The position numbers and the translations under genes are program-made. Below are positions 37,182-45,033 of a stretch of DNA of 64,000 nt, in pieces. Under the pieces are notes generated by a model, which was not told the DNA's origin, ran no database searches, and saw only the letters and a program-made list of their open reading frames with translations. The stretch lies in assembly GCF_015330165.1 (NCBI RefSeq), contig NZ_JADDXT010000002.1, positions 4,800,024 through 4,864,023 on the forward strand, given 5' to 3'. The stretch is from Zobellia roscoffensis. GTDB lineage: Bacteria; Bacteroidota; Bacteroidia; Flavobacteriales; Flavobacteriaceae. Numbering within the stretch: the first letter of the stretch is position 1; each line of letters opens with the position of its first letter.

Positions 37182-38666
37182 TTACTTGTTTTTTAATACT
37201 TGTTCTAATTCTTTTTTCCATGCAGAATATGCAGATTGTAATGCTTCTTTTTCTTCGGAAGGTTTATAGCTCATAACATAATCATTAGCCATAATTTGCT
37301 CTCCAAAGCTTGTAAAATCACCATCACTTAAAATACAGGCCCTTGCTGCTCCAATGGCACCTGTGGTATTATATATTTCAATTTCCCTATCAATAAGAGT
37401 TGCTATTGTATTTGAAAAAATCTCCGAACGGAAAAGGTTATCATTTCCCGCACGTATTTTAGTCGCTGTAATTCCGTCAGACCTTAGAATTTCCATTCCA
37501 TAAACGAATGAAAATGCAATACCTTCCAACGAAGCCCTGCACAAATGTGCTTTGGTGTGATTGTTCAAATTAATGCCGAAAATATTCGTACCTAAATCTT
37601 TATTATTTAGCATACGCTCGGCACCATTACCGAAAGGCAATATTTTTACGCCATCGGAACCTTGTGGAACCGAATTGGCCAAATCGTTCATTTTATCATA
37701 CGAAGCAACGTCCAAGTTATTCAACATCCAACGGTACTGAATACCGGCTCCATTTATACAAAGTAGCTTCCCTACAAAACGATTATCCTGGTTATAATTT
37801 ACGTGTGCAAAGTTGTTGACTCTTGAGCTTTCCTTTACCGAAAGATTATCAGTTACTGCGTAAATTACTCCAGATGTTCCTCCCGTAGCCGCAACTTCTC
37901 CCGGGTTAAAAACATTTAGAGACAAGGCATTATTGGGCTGGTCTCCTGCTCTATATAAAATAGGCGTACCAACATTTAAACCTGACTCCTTTGCCCCTTG
38001 TTCCGAAACTTTACTTTGTATAGAAAAGGTATCTACTATTTCGGGAACGTGAGATTCATTCAATCCGTAATAATCCAATAACCATGTGGCTAGACTATTG
38101 GTTTTGAAATCCCAAAAAATTCCTTCTGACAATCCGGATAAAGTCGTGTTCGCAATACCGCTTAACCTAGTCGCTATATAATCGCCAGGTAACATAAACT
38201 TATGGATACGTTTAAAAAGCTCCGGCTCATTATCTTTTACCCATTTCAACTTTGACGCTGTAAAGTTGGAAGGTGAGTTCAATAGATTCTCACTGCAACG
38301 GTCATTGCCAAGTGCATCAAATGCCTTTTGACCAATTTCTACCGCTCTACTATCGCACCAAATAATAGAATCACGCAACGGTTTAAGGTCCTGGTCTACC
38401 ACAACCAAACCATGCATTTGGTATGAAATACCAACTCCGGTAACCTCTTCTGGTTTAATGTTATTTTCAGACAGCAATGTTTTTGTTGCGGTACAAACAT
38501 GCTTCCACCAAGTATCAGGATCCTGTTCTGCCCAACCATTATTGATGGCAAGAATATCCATTTCCTTTTTGGGTTCGCTCACCACAGCAAAAGGTTTACC
38601 TGTACTTACCTCAACCAAGGCAGCCTTTATAGACGAACTTCCAATATCATAACCTATACTATACAT
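37182..38666 (-). CDS. xylB: Xylulokinase
   Basis: FGGY-family kinase forming xylulose-5-phosphate, 494 aa, cytoplasmic. N-terminal YDIGSSSIKAALVE (phosphate loop), GVGISYQMHGLVVVD, the catalytic Asp in YRAGDQPNNALS, and the ATP-binding ATGGTSGVIYAV are all present. It is the first gene of the xylB-xylA-tal operon, with its stop 1 nt before the xylA start codon, so coupling is likely. Divergent from the LacI regulator gene at 38997, with a 330-nt shared region. Confidence 0.96.
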   Translation of the reverse strand: MYSIGYDIGSSSIKAALVEVSTGKPFAVVSEPKKEMDILAINNGWAEQDPDTWWKHVCTATKTLLSENNIKPEEVTGVGISYQMHGLVVVDQDLKPLRDSIIWCDSRAVEIGQKAFDALGNDRCSENLLNSPSNFTASKLKWVKDNEPELFKRIHKFMLPGDYIATRLSGIANTTLSGLSEGIFWDFKTNSLATWLLDYYGLNESHVPEIVDTFSIQSKVSEQGAKESGLNVGTPILYRAGDQPNNALSLNVFNPGEVAATGGTSGVIYAVTDNLSVKESSRVNNFAHVNYNQDNRFVGKLLCINGAGIQYRWMLNNLDVASYDKMNDLANSVPQGSDGVKILPFGNGAERMLNNKDLGTNIFGINLNNHTKAHLCRASLEGIAFSFVYGMEILRSDGITATKIRAGNDNLFRSEIFSNTIATLIDREIEIYNTTGAIGAARACILSDGDFTSFGEQIMANDYVMSYKPSEEKEALQSAYSAWKKELEQVLKNK

Positions 38667-38750
38667 ATTTCTTGATGTTTGTAAGTGCTTTTATTCTTTG
38701 AACGAATTTCCTAAACAGTTCCTATTCAATTCAAAACCAAGCCCTTTTGT

Positions 38751-38758
38751 CAAATTTA
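38751..38758 (-). promoter_or_regulatory. Candidate -7 promoter box for xylB
   Basis: Minus strand reads TAAATTTG, an exact match to TAnnTTTG, 85 nt ahead of the xylB start. A TTTT lies roughly at the -33 position but the TTTG is not exact. Confidence 0.4.
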
Positions 38759-38889
38759 AACTATAACTTAAAACGAGTTGTAGATAATTCGTTTCCGTAC
38801 TAAAAATACGAAATAGAAACATTTTTAAATTCAAAATTTCACAACCACAACCTATTTAAAATCAGATATTTACAATTATTTGTATTTTT

Positions 38890-38903
38890 CGAAATGGGTT
38901 TCG
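38890..38903. promoter_or_regulatory. Inverted repeat in the xylB-lacI intergenic region
   Basis: CGAAA-TGGG-TTTCG, 94-107 nt before the lacI-type gene. A related sequence, TACGAAATAGAAAC, lies near 38808, nearer to xylB. A LacI-family operator is possible but the half-sites are short. The rest of the 330-nt region shows nothing else that I can name. Confidence 0.3.
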
Positions 38904-38996
38904 TAAAAAGCGTAGCACCAAAATGTTATTTTAGCAATCTGGAAGTTAAAAAAGAGGTAAAATACTATTGATGATATTTAGTATCTTGATACGGTT

Positions 38997-40022
38997 ATGA
39001 AACGAAAACTCAGTTTAGACGATATCGCCAAGCATTTTAAGGTATCCAAATCTACCGTATCCAAGGCACTAAATGATAGCCATGAAATTAGCGCCCGTAC
39101 CAAGGAGAAAATCATTGCTTACGCTAGAGAGCATAAATACCGTCCGAATCTAAACGCAATCAATCTTAGAAAAGAACCTTCTCAATCAGTAGGTGTTATT
39201 ATTCCAAATATTTTAAATTATTTCTTTGCCCAAGTCATTAGCGGCGTTGAAAAAGTTTTGAATGACCGTGGTTATAACATGATTGCCTGTATCTCTAATG
39301 AATCCTATAAAAAGGAAGTCGCTATTACCGAAATGCTTCGCAAAGGCGCCATATCCGGACTACTAGTTTCGCTTGCGGAAGAAACCGGACGATTAGATAA
39401 AATTGAGCACTTTCAGCCTTTTTTAAACAAAGGTATCCCAGTAGTAATGTTTGATCGTGTATCCTCAAAATTACATTGCGACAAAGTAACCATAGACGAT
39501 ACAAAAGCCGCTTATAATGCAACGGAACATCTCATAAAATCGGGATGCAAGCGTATTGCCGTAGTTTCGTTATTGGGAGATCTTGAGATTTCGCGTTTAA
39601 GAATAAACGGTTATCACCAATGCCTACAAGACCATGATATTGAATTGGACCAAAGCCTGATTTTTGAAAAGCTAGAAAAGTCTTTTATGGAGGTTGAAAT
39701 AAGAAAATTACTATCCGCCGGAAAGGTTGATGCCATTTTAGGTTTAGAAGAAGAAGCAGGTGTTACTTCTTTACTTACCGCTAATTCTTTGGGAATCAAA
39801 ATTCCTGAAGAACTATCCGTCATTTGTTTTACCAACGGAATTCTTCCAAAATATGTGGTTCCTAGTTTAACCTCTATTAGCCAGCATGGGTATTATATGG
39901 GTGAAAGAGCAGCAAAACAACTCGTAAACAGAATAGAGCAAAATGATACGGGAAAAGCTTTTGAGACCGAGGTTATAAAAACTACAATGATTGAGCGAGA
40001 ATCTACGTTAACCTTATTTTAA
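38997..40022 (+). CDS. LacI-family transcriptional regulator
   Basis: DNA-binding regulator of 341 aa. The N-terminal helix-turn-helix and hinge helix are clear (LDDIAKHFKVSKSTVSKALN, then RTKEKIIAYAREHKYRPN), followed by a periplasmic-binding-protein-like sensor domain (about 60-335) with SVGVIIPNILNYFFAQVISG, GIPVVMFDRVS and SIGIKIP-type motif NSLGIKIPEELSVICF. Being divergent from xylB-xylA-tal, it is likely the repressor of xylose catabolism, released by xylose or a metabolite; the effector is inferred. Confidence 0.92.
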   Translation: MKRKLSLDDIAKHFKVSKSTVSKALNDSHEISARTKEKIIAYAREHKYRPNLNAINLRKEPSQSVGVIIPNILNYFFAQVISGVEKVLNDRGYNMIACISNESYKKEVAITEMLRKGAISGLLVSLAEETGRLDKIEHFQPFLNKGIPVVMFDRVSSKLHCDKVTIDDTKAAYNATEHLIKSGCKRIAVVSLLGDLEISRLRINGYHQCLQDHDIELDQSLIFEKLEKSFMEVEIRKLLSAGKVDAILGLEEEAGVTSLLTANSLGIKIPEELSVICFTNGILPKYVVPSLTSISQHGYYMGERAAKQLVNRIEQNDTGKAFETEVIKTTMIERESTLTLF

Positions 40023-40031
40023 AGTGGATAT

Positions 40032-40229
40032 TGTAAAATAAAAAATGCGAACGATATTTTCAACTTGGCCAACTACTGTTTTACCGGGGGCACATTCATC
40101 ATCATTTCTATCATGAACAGTAGCAATACGCCTTCCTAAACTTTCTATCAGACATATACCGTCCGCATTTCAATGAACAAAATTTTCAAAGCGACCTAAT
40201 TCTTTGTCCTTTTGTATACCCCAAAATTA
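40032..40229 (-). ncRNA. Candidate small RNA, copy A of a duplicated element
   Basis: A ~198-nt intergenic element homologous to 55052-55253. Ends near 40041-40057 and 40154-40170 are inverted repeats (AAATGCGAACGATAT against ATATACCGTCCGCATTT). On the minus strand the mismatches become G-U pairs. An inner helix is ACAGTAG-type (40073-40080 with 40116-40123, 8 bp). A 25-nt block (40096-40120) in the apical region is identical in copy B. On the minus strand a TAATTTTG box (40229-40222) begins the element and TTTTTTATTTT follows the closing stem, like an intrinsic terminator. Predicted transcript about 180 nt. Family unknown; a mobile MITE-like repeat is the main alternative. Confidence 0.55.
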
Positions 40230-40376
40230 CCCTAACAAGCTATAAATCAAGGAGCAAATTCGATGGATACCAAGTACCCGTAGTTGAATGTCGAGAATGT
40301 GTAGAGGAAGTGCAAAACTCTTAATCATAGCCTTTATTGTGAACAAATTATAATTCTCCAAGAGGGATACAAAGTC

Positions 40377-41348
40377 CTAATCAAGAGCGTCCTTCTTGCT
40401 CATTTTTGAAGCCACCACACTTATAATCAATAGCTGTGTGGCATGAAATAACATTAGAGGCAACAGAATGATACCTATAGAAACCATATTGCTAAAAAGA
40501 ATTTTAGAAAATACGGTTCCGTGTACCAGTGATTTTTTTGTTCCACAGAACTGTGCCGTAATCTGGTCTTCTAAAGAAAATCTCATTTTCCGAGCTAGAA
40601 ACCCCGTCAAAAAAAACACAACCCAAAACAATATAACCACTCCCAATAAAAGAAATACCAAATCCAAAATAGATACTGAAGAAAATACGCTCCCTTCAAA
40701 AGATTCTGCAAAACTTTTGTAAATAATAAGGAGGATAATGGATTTATCGAACAACGTTAACTGCTTACCATACTTCTGAGCAAATTCGCCCAGAAATCGT
40801 TGCAAAAGAAAGCCAACTATGACCGGTAAAATGATTTGCACTATAAGTTTGGTATAAATGTCCGTAAAATCGAAGTTGGATTGTGCATTTTGTACAAATA
40901 GCCCCATCCACAAAGGAGTTATCAGAACACCAATGATTCCCGAAATACTTGCATTAAAAATGGCTGCGGGAATATTACCTTTCGCAATAGAAACCATTAC
41001 CACTGATGAAGAAACGGTTGATGGTAGAGCTGCCAAAAAAAAGAAGGCCAACCAAATGGTTTCTTGCTCCTGGGTTTGCAACAATGGTCTAAAAATTAAT
41101 ATCAATAAAGGAAATATCACAAAAGTAGAAGCCTGCACCAATAGATGTAGCTTCCAATTCTTAATCCCTGATTTTAATTTTTGAGGGCTCAACTTAAGTC
41201 CGTAAAAAAAGAAAATAAGAGAAACTCCTATTGTACTAATTGTATTAATGGGAATATTACTTCCGGGCACTCCCCATTGTGGGAATACATAAGCAATGCC
41301 AATTATTGCGATAACTGACAGAACAAATCCATCAATATTTATTTTCAT
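40377..41348 (-). CDS. Bile acid:sodium symporter-like (SBF) transporter
   Basis: Inner-membrane protein of 323 aa with about 9-10 hydrophobic segments, of the SBF/bile acid:Na+ symporter-like family. I start it at the ATG at 41348; a 19-residue extension to 41405 has no plausible signal and lies in the intergenic part. Typical segments are GVSLIFFFYGLKLSP, AALPSTVSSSVVMVS and AIFNASISGIIGVLITP, where the polar Ser/Thr/Asn clusters form the crossover site. The transported molecule is unknown and nothing nearby identifies it. Confidence 0.85.
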   Translation of the reverse strand: MKINIDGFVLSVIAIIGIAYVFPQWGVPGSNIPINTISTIGVSLIFFFYGLKLSPQKLKSGIKNWKLHLLVQASTFVIFPLLILIFRPLLQTQEQETIWLAFFFLAALPSTVSSSVVMVSIAKGNIPAAIFNASISGIIGVLITPLWMGLFVQNAQSNFDFTDIYTKLIVQIILPVIVGFLLQRFLGEFAQKYGKQLTLFDKSIILLIIYKSFAESFEGSVFSSVSILDLVFLLLGVVILFWVVFFLTGFLARKMRFSLEDQITAQFCGTKKSLVHGTVFSKILFSNMVSIGIILLPLMLFHATQLLIISVVASKMSKKDALD

Positions 41349-41452
41349 ATATGTGTTTACGATAATGCGTTTACTGCAGATATTTGCAATAACAAAGATA
41401 GTCACACATTAAACAAAAAACTATTTAGAGCCCCCCATTACAAGGCTGACAA

Positions 41453-43558
41453 CTAAAAAAAGAAGAGTTGGTTAACCCTTATGGTTTCTTTTTTTACCGG
41501 TTGCGCAATAATTTTAAAATACTTTTCTGAAGACGTCGGTAATTGAATTGATATTTCTTTTAATTGCTCCATATCAGTTTCACCTTCAAAATTTTCTCTT
41601 TTAATACGTTGCCAGTCTTCTTTGTTGGTAGACGTCCAAACCTCAACAAATTCAAGAGGGGATTTTTTCTGCTTATTGTGAATACCACAACTTAAGACCA
41701 CTTCTCTTATTTTGGGATTATCTTTACTAAAATCTACAATAGCTATTAGGGGACTTGTTTTATACGTAGCCCAAAACTTAGAGTATCCTATTTTTTCGCT
41801 ATTTCTAATATTATCTGTCAATATTTTTGCCGCCTCTCCCGTATACGAGCTCAAGACTCCAGGGTGTTCTACCTGTACAGCTTCAGGCACAAATCCTCTG
41901 TCATAAAACTCATACGAAATTGGCTCGCTTGGTAACCATCCTTCTTTGTATGCAAAAGCTTTGACCGTTTGTTTTCTCTTTCCCTTTAAATCCAAAGGAA
42001 ACGATTGTTCAAATATTGTTGAAGTAGAGTCCGGTTCACTTCCATTCACCGTATATTTTATAGTTACCCCACTCATTTTATGACCTAAGGAAATCATATC
42101 TCCAGAACTAATAATATTTCCGTCATTCACTAAAGCGGGTGGCGTTAAAGGCAAAACTTCTTCTGGGTTGGGTATGTACCCTTCATTAATTAGAACGTGA
42201 GGCAACTCCTTTCGTAAAGTCTGGATATCTTCCGTACTAAGTTCAGTATTCCAAACAAATACTTCCTTCAAACCATTTAATCCTTTTAATGACCCAAGCA
42301 CCGAAGAATTTATAGCCGTACCCGATAATGAAAGTGTTTTAAGCTGATTGCAACTTTGTAAGGAAGAAATAGCCCCGCTATCTATATTCGTGAAGTTAAG
42401 TATCAGATGTTCTAAATTAGACAGTTTTCCAATTGAATTCATATGCTTATTTTCAATAGGAAGATTTGCCAAATTCAAATACACTACCTGCTCTTTAATT
42501 TTTTCAAGTTCGCTCAAGTATTGATCTTGGAAAGCAGCTCTACCGAAAATAGCGACTTCAATAGCCGGTGAAGTTGGTGATTTTTGAACTACCGTTCTGT
42601 ATGGGTTACTGAGCTTTCCTATAGTTTCAGCGGAAGCAAAACCGAAGGTATATTTGGGTTCTTCCAAAGCTTTTATCCATTTTTCAGCAACTAAAATTTT
42701 TAAGGTATCTACCTCTTGTAATTGAGCATAACTAATCTGGGCATCCGCACCGTGATTAATCCAAGTTTGCATCAACTCTATTTCTTCTTTCGTTAGTTGC
42801 GGTTTTCCTTCTGGTGGCATGTGCTCCTCATCTTCAAGCGGTAATGCAACTCTGTTCAAGAAAAGACTTTTATCGGCATTATGTGCTAACCAAACATCTC
42901 CGTTTTCACCTCCTCTTACTATTGCTTCAATAGTAGTCAAATCTAAATCGCCTTTATGTTTCTGAGGATTATGGCAACTAGTACATTTTTTCTTTAGTAT
43001 TGGAGCTACGTATGCCGTGTATATTGGTGTATCCTCATCTACAACAGCCTTCTTAGCTGCAGTAATTGGCTGCATAATAAAATCCGAACCATGGGTAAGG
43101 CTCGCTCCATAATGTCCTGCTAAAACCACTCCAACTACTCCGATATATAATACTACTTGAAATACCTTTTGATAAGAGTAGCACCAAACAAGCGCGTACA
43201 CAATAAAACAAAGGGCAATACCCAACCACTTATGAAATGTCATTGTTTCCGAGTCGTACCCTTCCAGTGAAAGCATGAGACCCATGAGCGTTGCCAGCAC
43301 TGTCATAAAAGAAGTTCCCAATACTAAAGTGAAGTTTATCTTTTGAAACGAAACTGGGTCTAGCTGTTTTTCAAACAAATTAAGTACAGCCAGAAGCACG
43401 ATAAAAGCCACTGGAAAGTGTAAAACCAATGGATGCATTCTTCCCAACGGCTGCAACCAAAATGGAATTTTAAGATACCCTTCAAAAAGCACCAAAAATG
43501 CTAATAGTACATGAAGAAAGAACAATAAGTTCAAAAAAATAGGGATTCCTTTTTTCAT
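41453..43558 (-). CDS. Membrane-anchored c-type cytochrome with LRR and FN/chitobiase-like domains
   Basis: Membrane protein of about 701 aa, last gene of the four-gene operon. I start at the ATG at 43558 (4 nt after the DUF1501 stop), because the longer frame overlaps that gene. About five N-terminal transmembrane helices (DUF2231-like, HPLVLHFPVAFIVLL), a Planctomycete-type cytochrome domain with heme motif CTSCH (KKKCTSCHNPQKHKGDLDL) and distal Met candidates (EEHMPPEGK), a short leucine-rich stretch, a chitobiase C-terminal-like beta domain (IKYTVNGSEPDS), and a C-terminal F5/8-type region. Probably passes electrons across or along the periplasmic face. Confidence 0.8.
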   Translation of the reverse strand: MKKGIPIFLNLLFFLHVLLAFLVLFEGYLKIPFWLQPLGRMHPLVLHFPVAFIVLLAVLNLFEKQLDPVSFQKINFTLVLGTSFMTVLATLMGLMLSLEGYDSETMTFHKWLGIALCFIVYALVWCYSYQKVFQVVLYIGVVGVVLAGHYGASLTHGSDFIMQPITAAKKAVVDEDTPIYTAYVAPILKKKCTSCHNPQKHKGDLDLTTIEAIVRGGENGDVWLAHNADKSLFLNRVALPLEDEEHMPPEGKPQLTKEEIELMQTWINHGADAQISYAQLQEVDTLKILVAEKWIKALEEPKYTFGFASAETIGKLSNPYRTVVQKSPTSPAIEVAIFGRAAFQDQYLSELEKIKEQVVYLNLANLPIENKHMNSIGKLSNLEHLILNFTNIDSGAISSLQSCNQLKTLSLSGTAINSSVLGSLKGLNGLKEVFVWNTELSTEDIQTLRKELPHVLINEGYIPNPEEVLPLTPPALVNDGNIISSGDMISLGHKMSGVTIKYTVNGSEPDSTSTIFEQSFPLDLKGKRKQTVKAFAYKEGWLPSEPISYEFYDRGFVPEAVQVEHPGVLSSYTGEAAKILTDNIRNSEKIGYSKFWATYKTSPLIAIVDFSKDNPKIREVVLSCGIHNKQKKSPLEFVEVWTSTNKEDWQRIKRENFEGETDMEQLKEISIQLPTSSEKYFKIIAQPVKKETIRVNQLFFF

Positions 43559-43562
43559 ATAA

Positions 43563-45017
43563 CTAAGCCAGAATATCTTTAACAACATGACCATGAACAT
43601 CGGTCAACCTAAACCTTCTTCCTAGGTGTTTGTGGGTTAATTTTTCATGATCTAATCCCATTAAATGCATAATAGTTGCATGTAAGTCATGAATATGAAC
43701 GGGACTCTCTACAATATTATAACCAAGCTCATCTGTTTTTCCATAGGACAATCCGGCTTTTACACCTCCTCCGGCCATAAAAATACTATAGCAGCGTGGG
43801 TGATGATCTCGTCCGTAATTATCCTTTGTCAGTTTACCTTGGCAATAGTTGGTTCTACCGAACTCCCCACTCCATATGACCAAGGTTTCGTCTAACAGTC
43901 CACGTTGTTTTAAATCGGTTATCAATGCAGCAGATGCCGTATCTACATCTTTGGCTTGCCCCTTCATTTCTCCTACCAAATTGTTATGCTGATCCCAACC
44001 TTGATGGTATAGTTGAACAAAACGCACCCCGGATTCAGACAGTTTTCTAGCCAATAGGCAGTTTGCGGCATAAGTACCGGGCACCATACAATCTGGTCCG
44101 TATAATTTCTTAATATGGTCCGGTTCTTTGGATACATCCGTAATTTCAGGTACAGCCGTTTGCATTCTATATGCCATTTCGTACTGCTTAATTTTTGCTG
44201 GAATTTCCGGATCTCCAAACTCATCATACCCTAACTGGTTCAAAGAAGCCAGGTGGTCTAACATCTTACGACGTGTTTCCCTGTCCATCCCTTTTGGATC
44301 GTTCAGATACAAAATAGGATCTTCACTTGCACTTAACTGCACACCTTGGTGAGAACTATCCAAAAATCCATTGGACCATAATTTTGAGTATACCCCTTGC
44401 CCGTTACCTTTCCCTTTTGAAAGCAAAACGCAATATGCCGGTAAGTTTTGGTTCTCACTACCTAAGCCGTAACTAAACCACGAGCCAATACTGGGTCTAT
44501 TCCCCACTTGTGCGCCTGTTTGCATAAATGTTAATGCCGGATCATGATTGATAGCATCTGTATGCATACTCTTAATGATACAAATATCATCTGTAATCTT
44601 ACCTATATGAGGAAAAAGGTCACTTACCCAAGCACCCGATTTACCGTATTGTTTAAAACCGAATTTTGACCCCACCAACGGAAAGGATTCCTGGCCAGCG
44701 GTCATACCGGTTAGTTTTTGGTCTCCCCTAATAGAAGGTGGAAGTTCCTGCCCAAACATATCATTCAACTTGGGTTTGTAGTCAAAGCTCTCTAATTGCG
44801 AGGGAGCACCGTTTTGTACTAAAAGTATAATACGCTTTGCCTTAGCCGCAAAATGTTTTAACCCTAAAGGCAGTTGCTCCTCAGCCGCTTTTTTACTGGA
44901 TAGTAAATCAGGCATTAAAAGTGAGCCCAATGCTACACCGCCCATTCCCATAGCCATTTTACCCAAAAAGTGTCTTCGGTTCGTATTCAAATAATGTTCA
45001 AAAACTTCTTTATCCAT
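43563..45017 (-). CDS. DUF1501 protein (alkaline phosphatase/sulfatase-like fold) with Tat-like signal
   Basis: 484-aa exported protein of the DUF1501 family, which has the alkaline-phosphatase superfamily fold. The N-terminus NRRHFLGKMAMGMGGVALGSLL looks like a Tat signal. Family landmarks: ILLVQNGAPSQLESFDYKP, GQELPPSIRG, MHTDAINHDPALTFMQTG, VQLYHQGWDQH and VIWSGEFGRTNY. Paired with the DUF1549/DUF1553 cytochrome gene 16 nt upstream, as is common in Planctomycetes. A hydrolase role on sulfated or other substrates is suspected but not shown for the family. Confidence 0.9.
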   Translation of the reverse strand: MDKEVFEHYLNTNRRHFLGKMAMGMGGVALGSLLMPDLLSSKKAAEEQLPLGLKHFAAKAKRIILLVQNGAPSQLESFDYKPKLNDMFGQELPPSIRGDQKLTGMTAGQESFPLVGSKFGFKQYGKSGAWVSDLFPHIGKITDDICIIKSMHTDAINHDPALTFMQTGAQVGNRPSIGSWFSYGLGSENQNLPAYCVLLSKGKGNGQGVYSKLWSNGFLDSSHQGVQLSASEDPILYLNDPKGMDRETRRKMLDHLASLNQLGYDEFGDPEIPAKIKQYEMAYRMQTAVPEITDVSKEPDHIKKLYGPDCMVPGTYAANCLLARKLSESGVRFVQLYHQGWDQHNNLVGEMKGQAKDVDTASAALITDLKQRGLLDETLVIWSGEFGRTNYCQGKLTKDNYGRDHHPRCYSIFMAGGGVKAGLSYGKTDELGYNIVESPVHIHDLHATIMHLMGLDHEKLTHKHLGRRFRLTDVHGHVVKDILA

Positions 45018-45033
45018 ATCTTTTGATTGACCT

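Noticed and set aside
40032..40229. Reading the duplicated element as an insertion sequence
   Set aside because: No transposase or target-site duplication is visible, and the pattern of differences fits paired RNA; a non-autonomous MITE remains a residual alternative.
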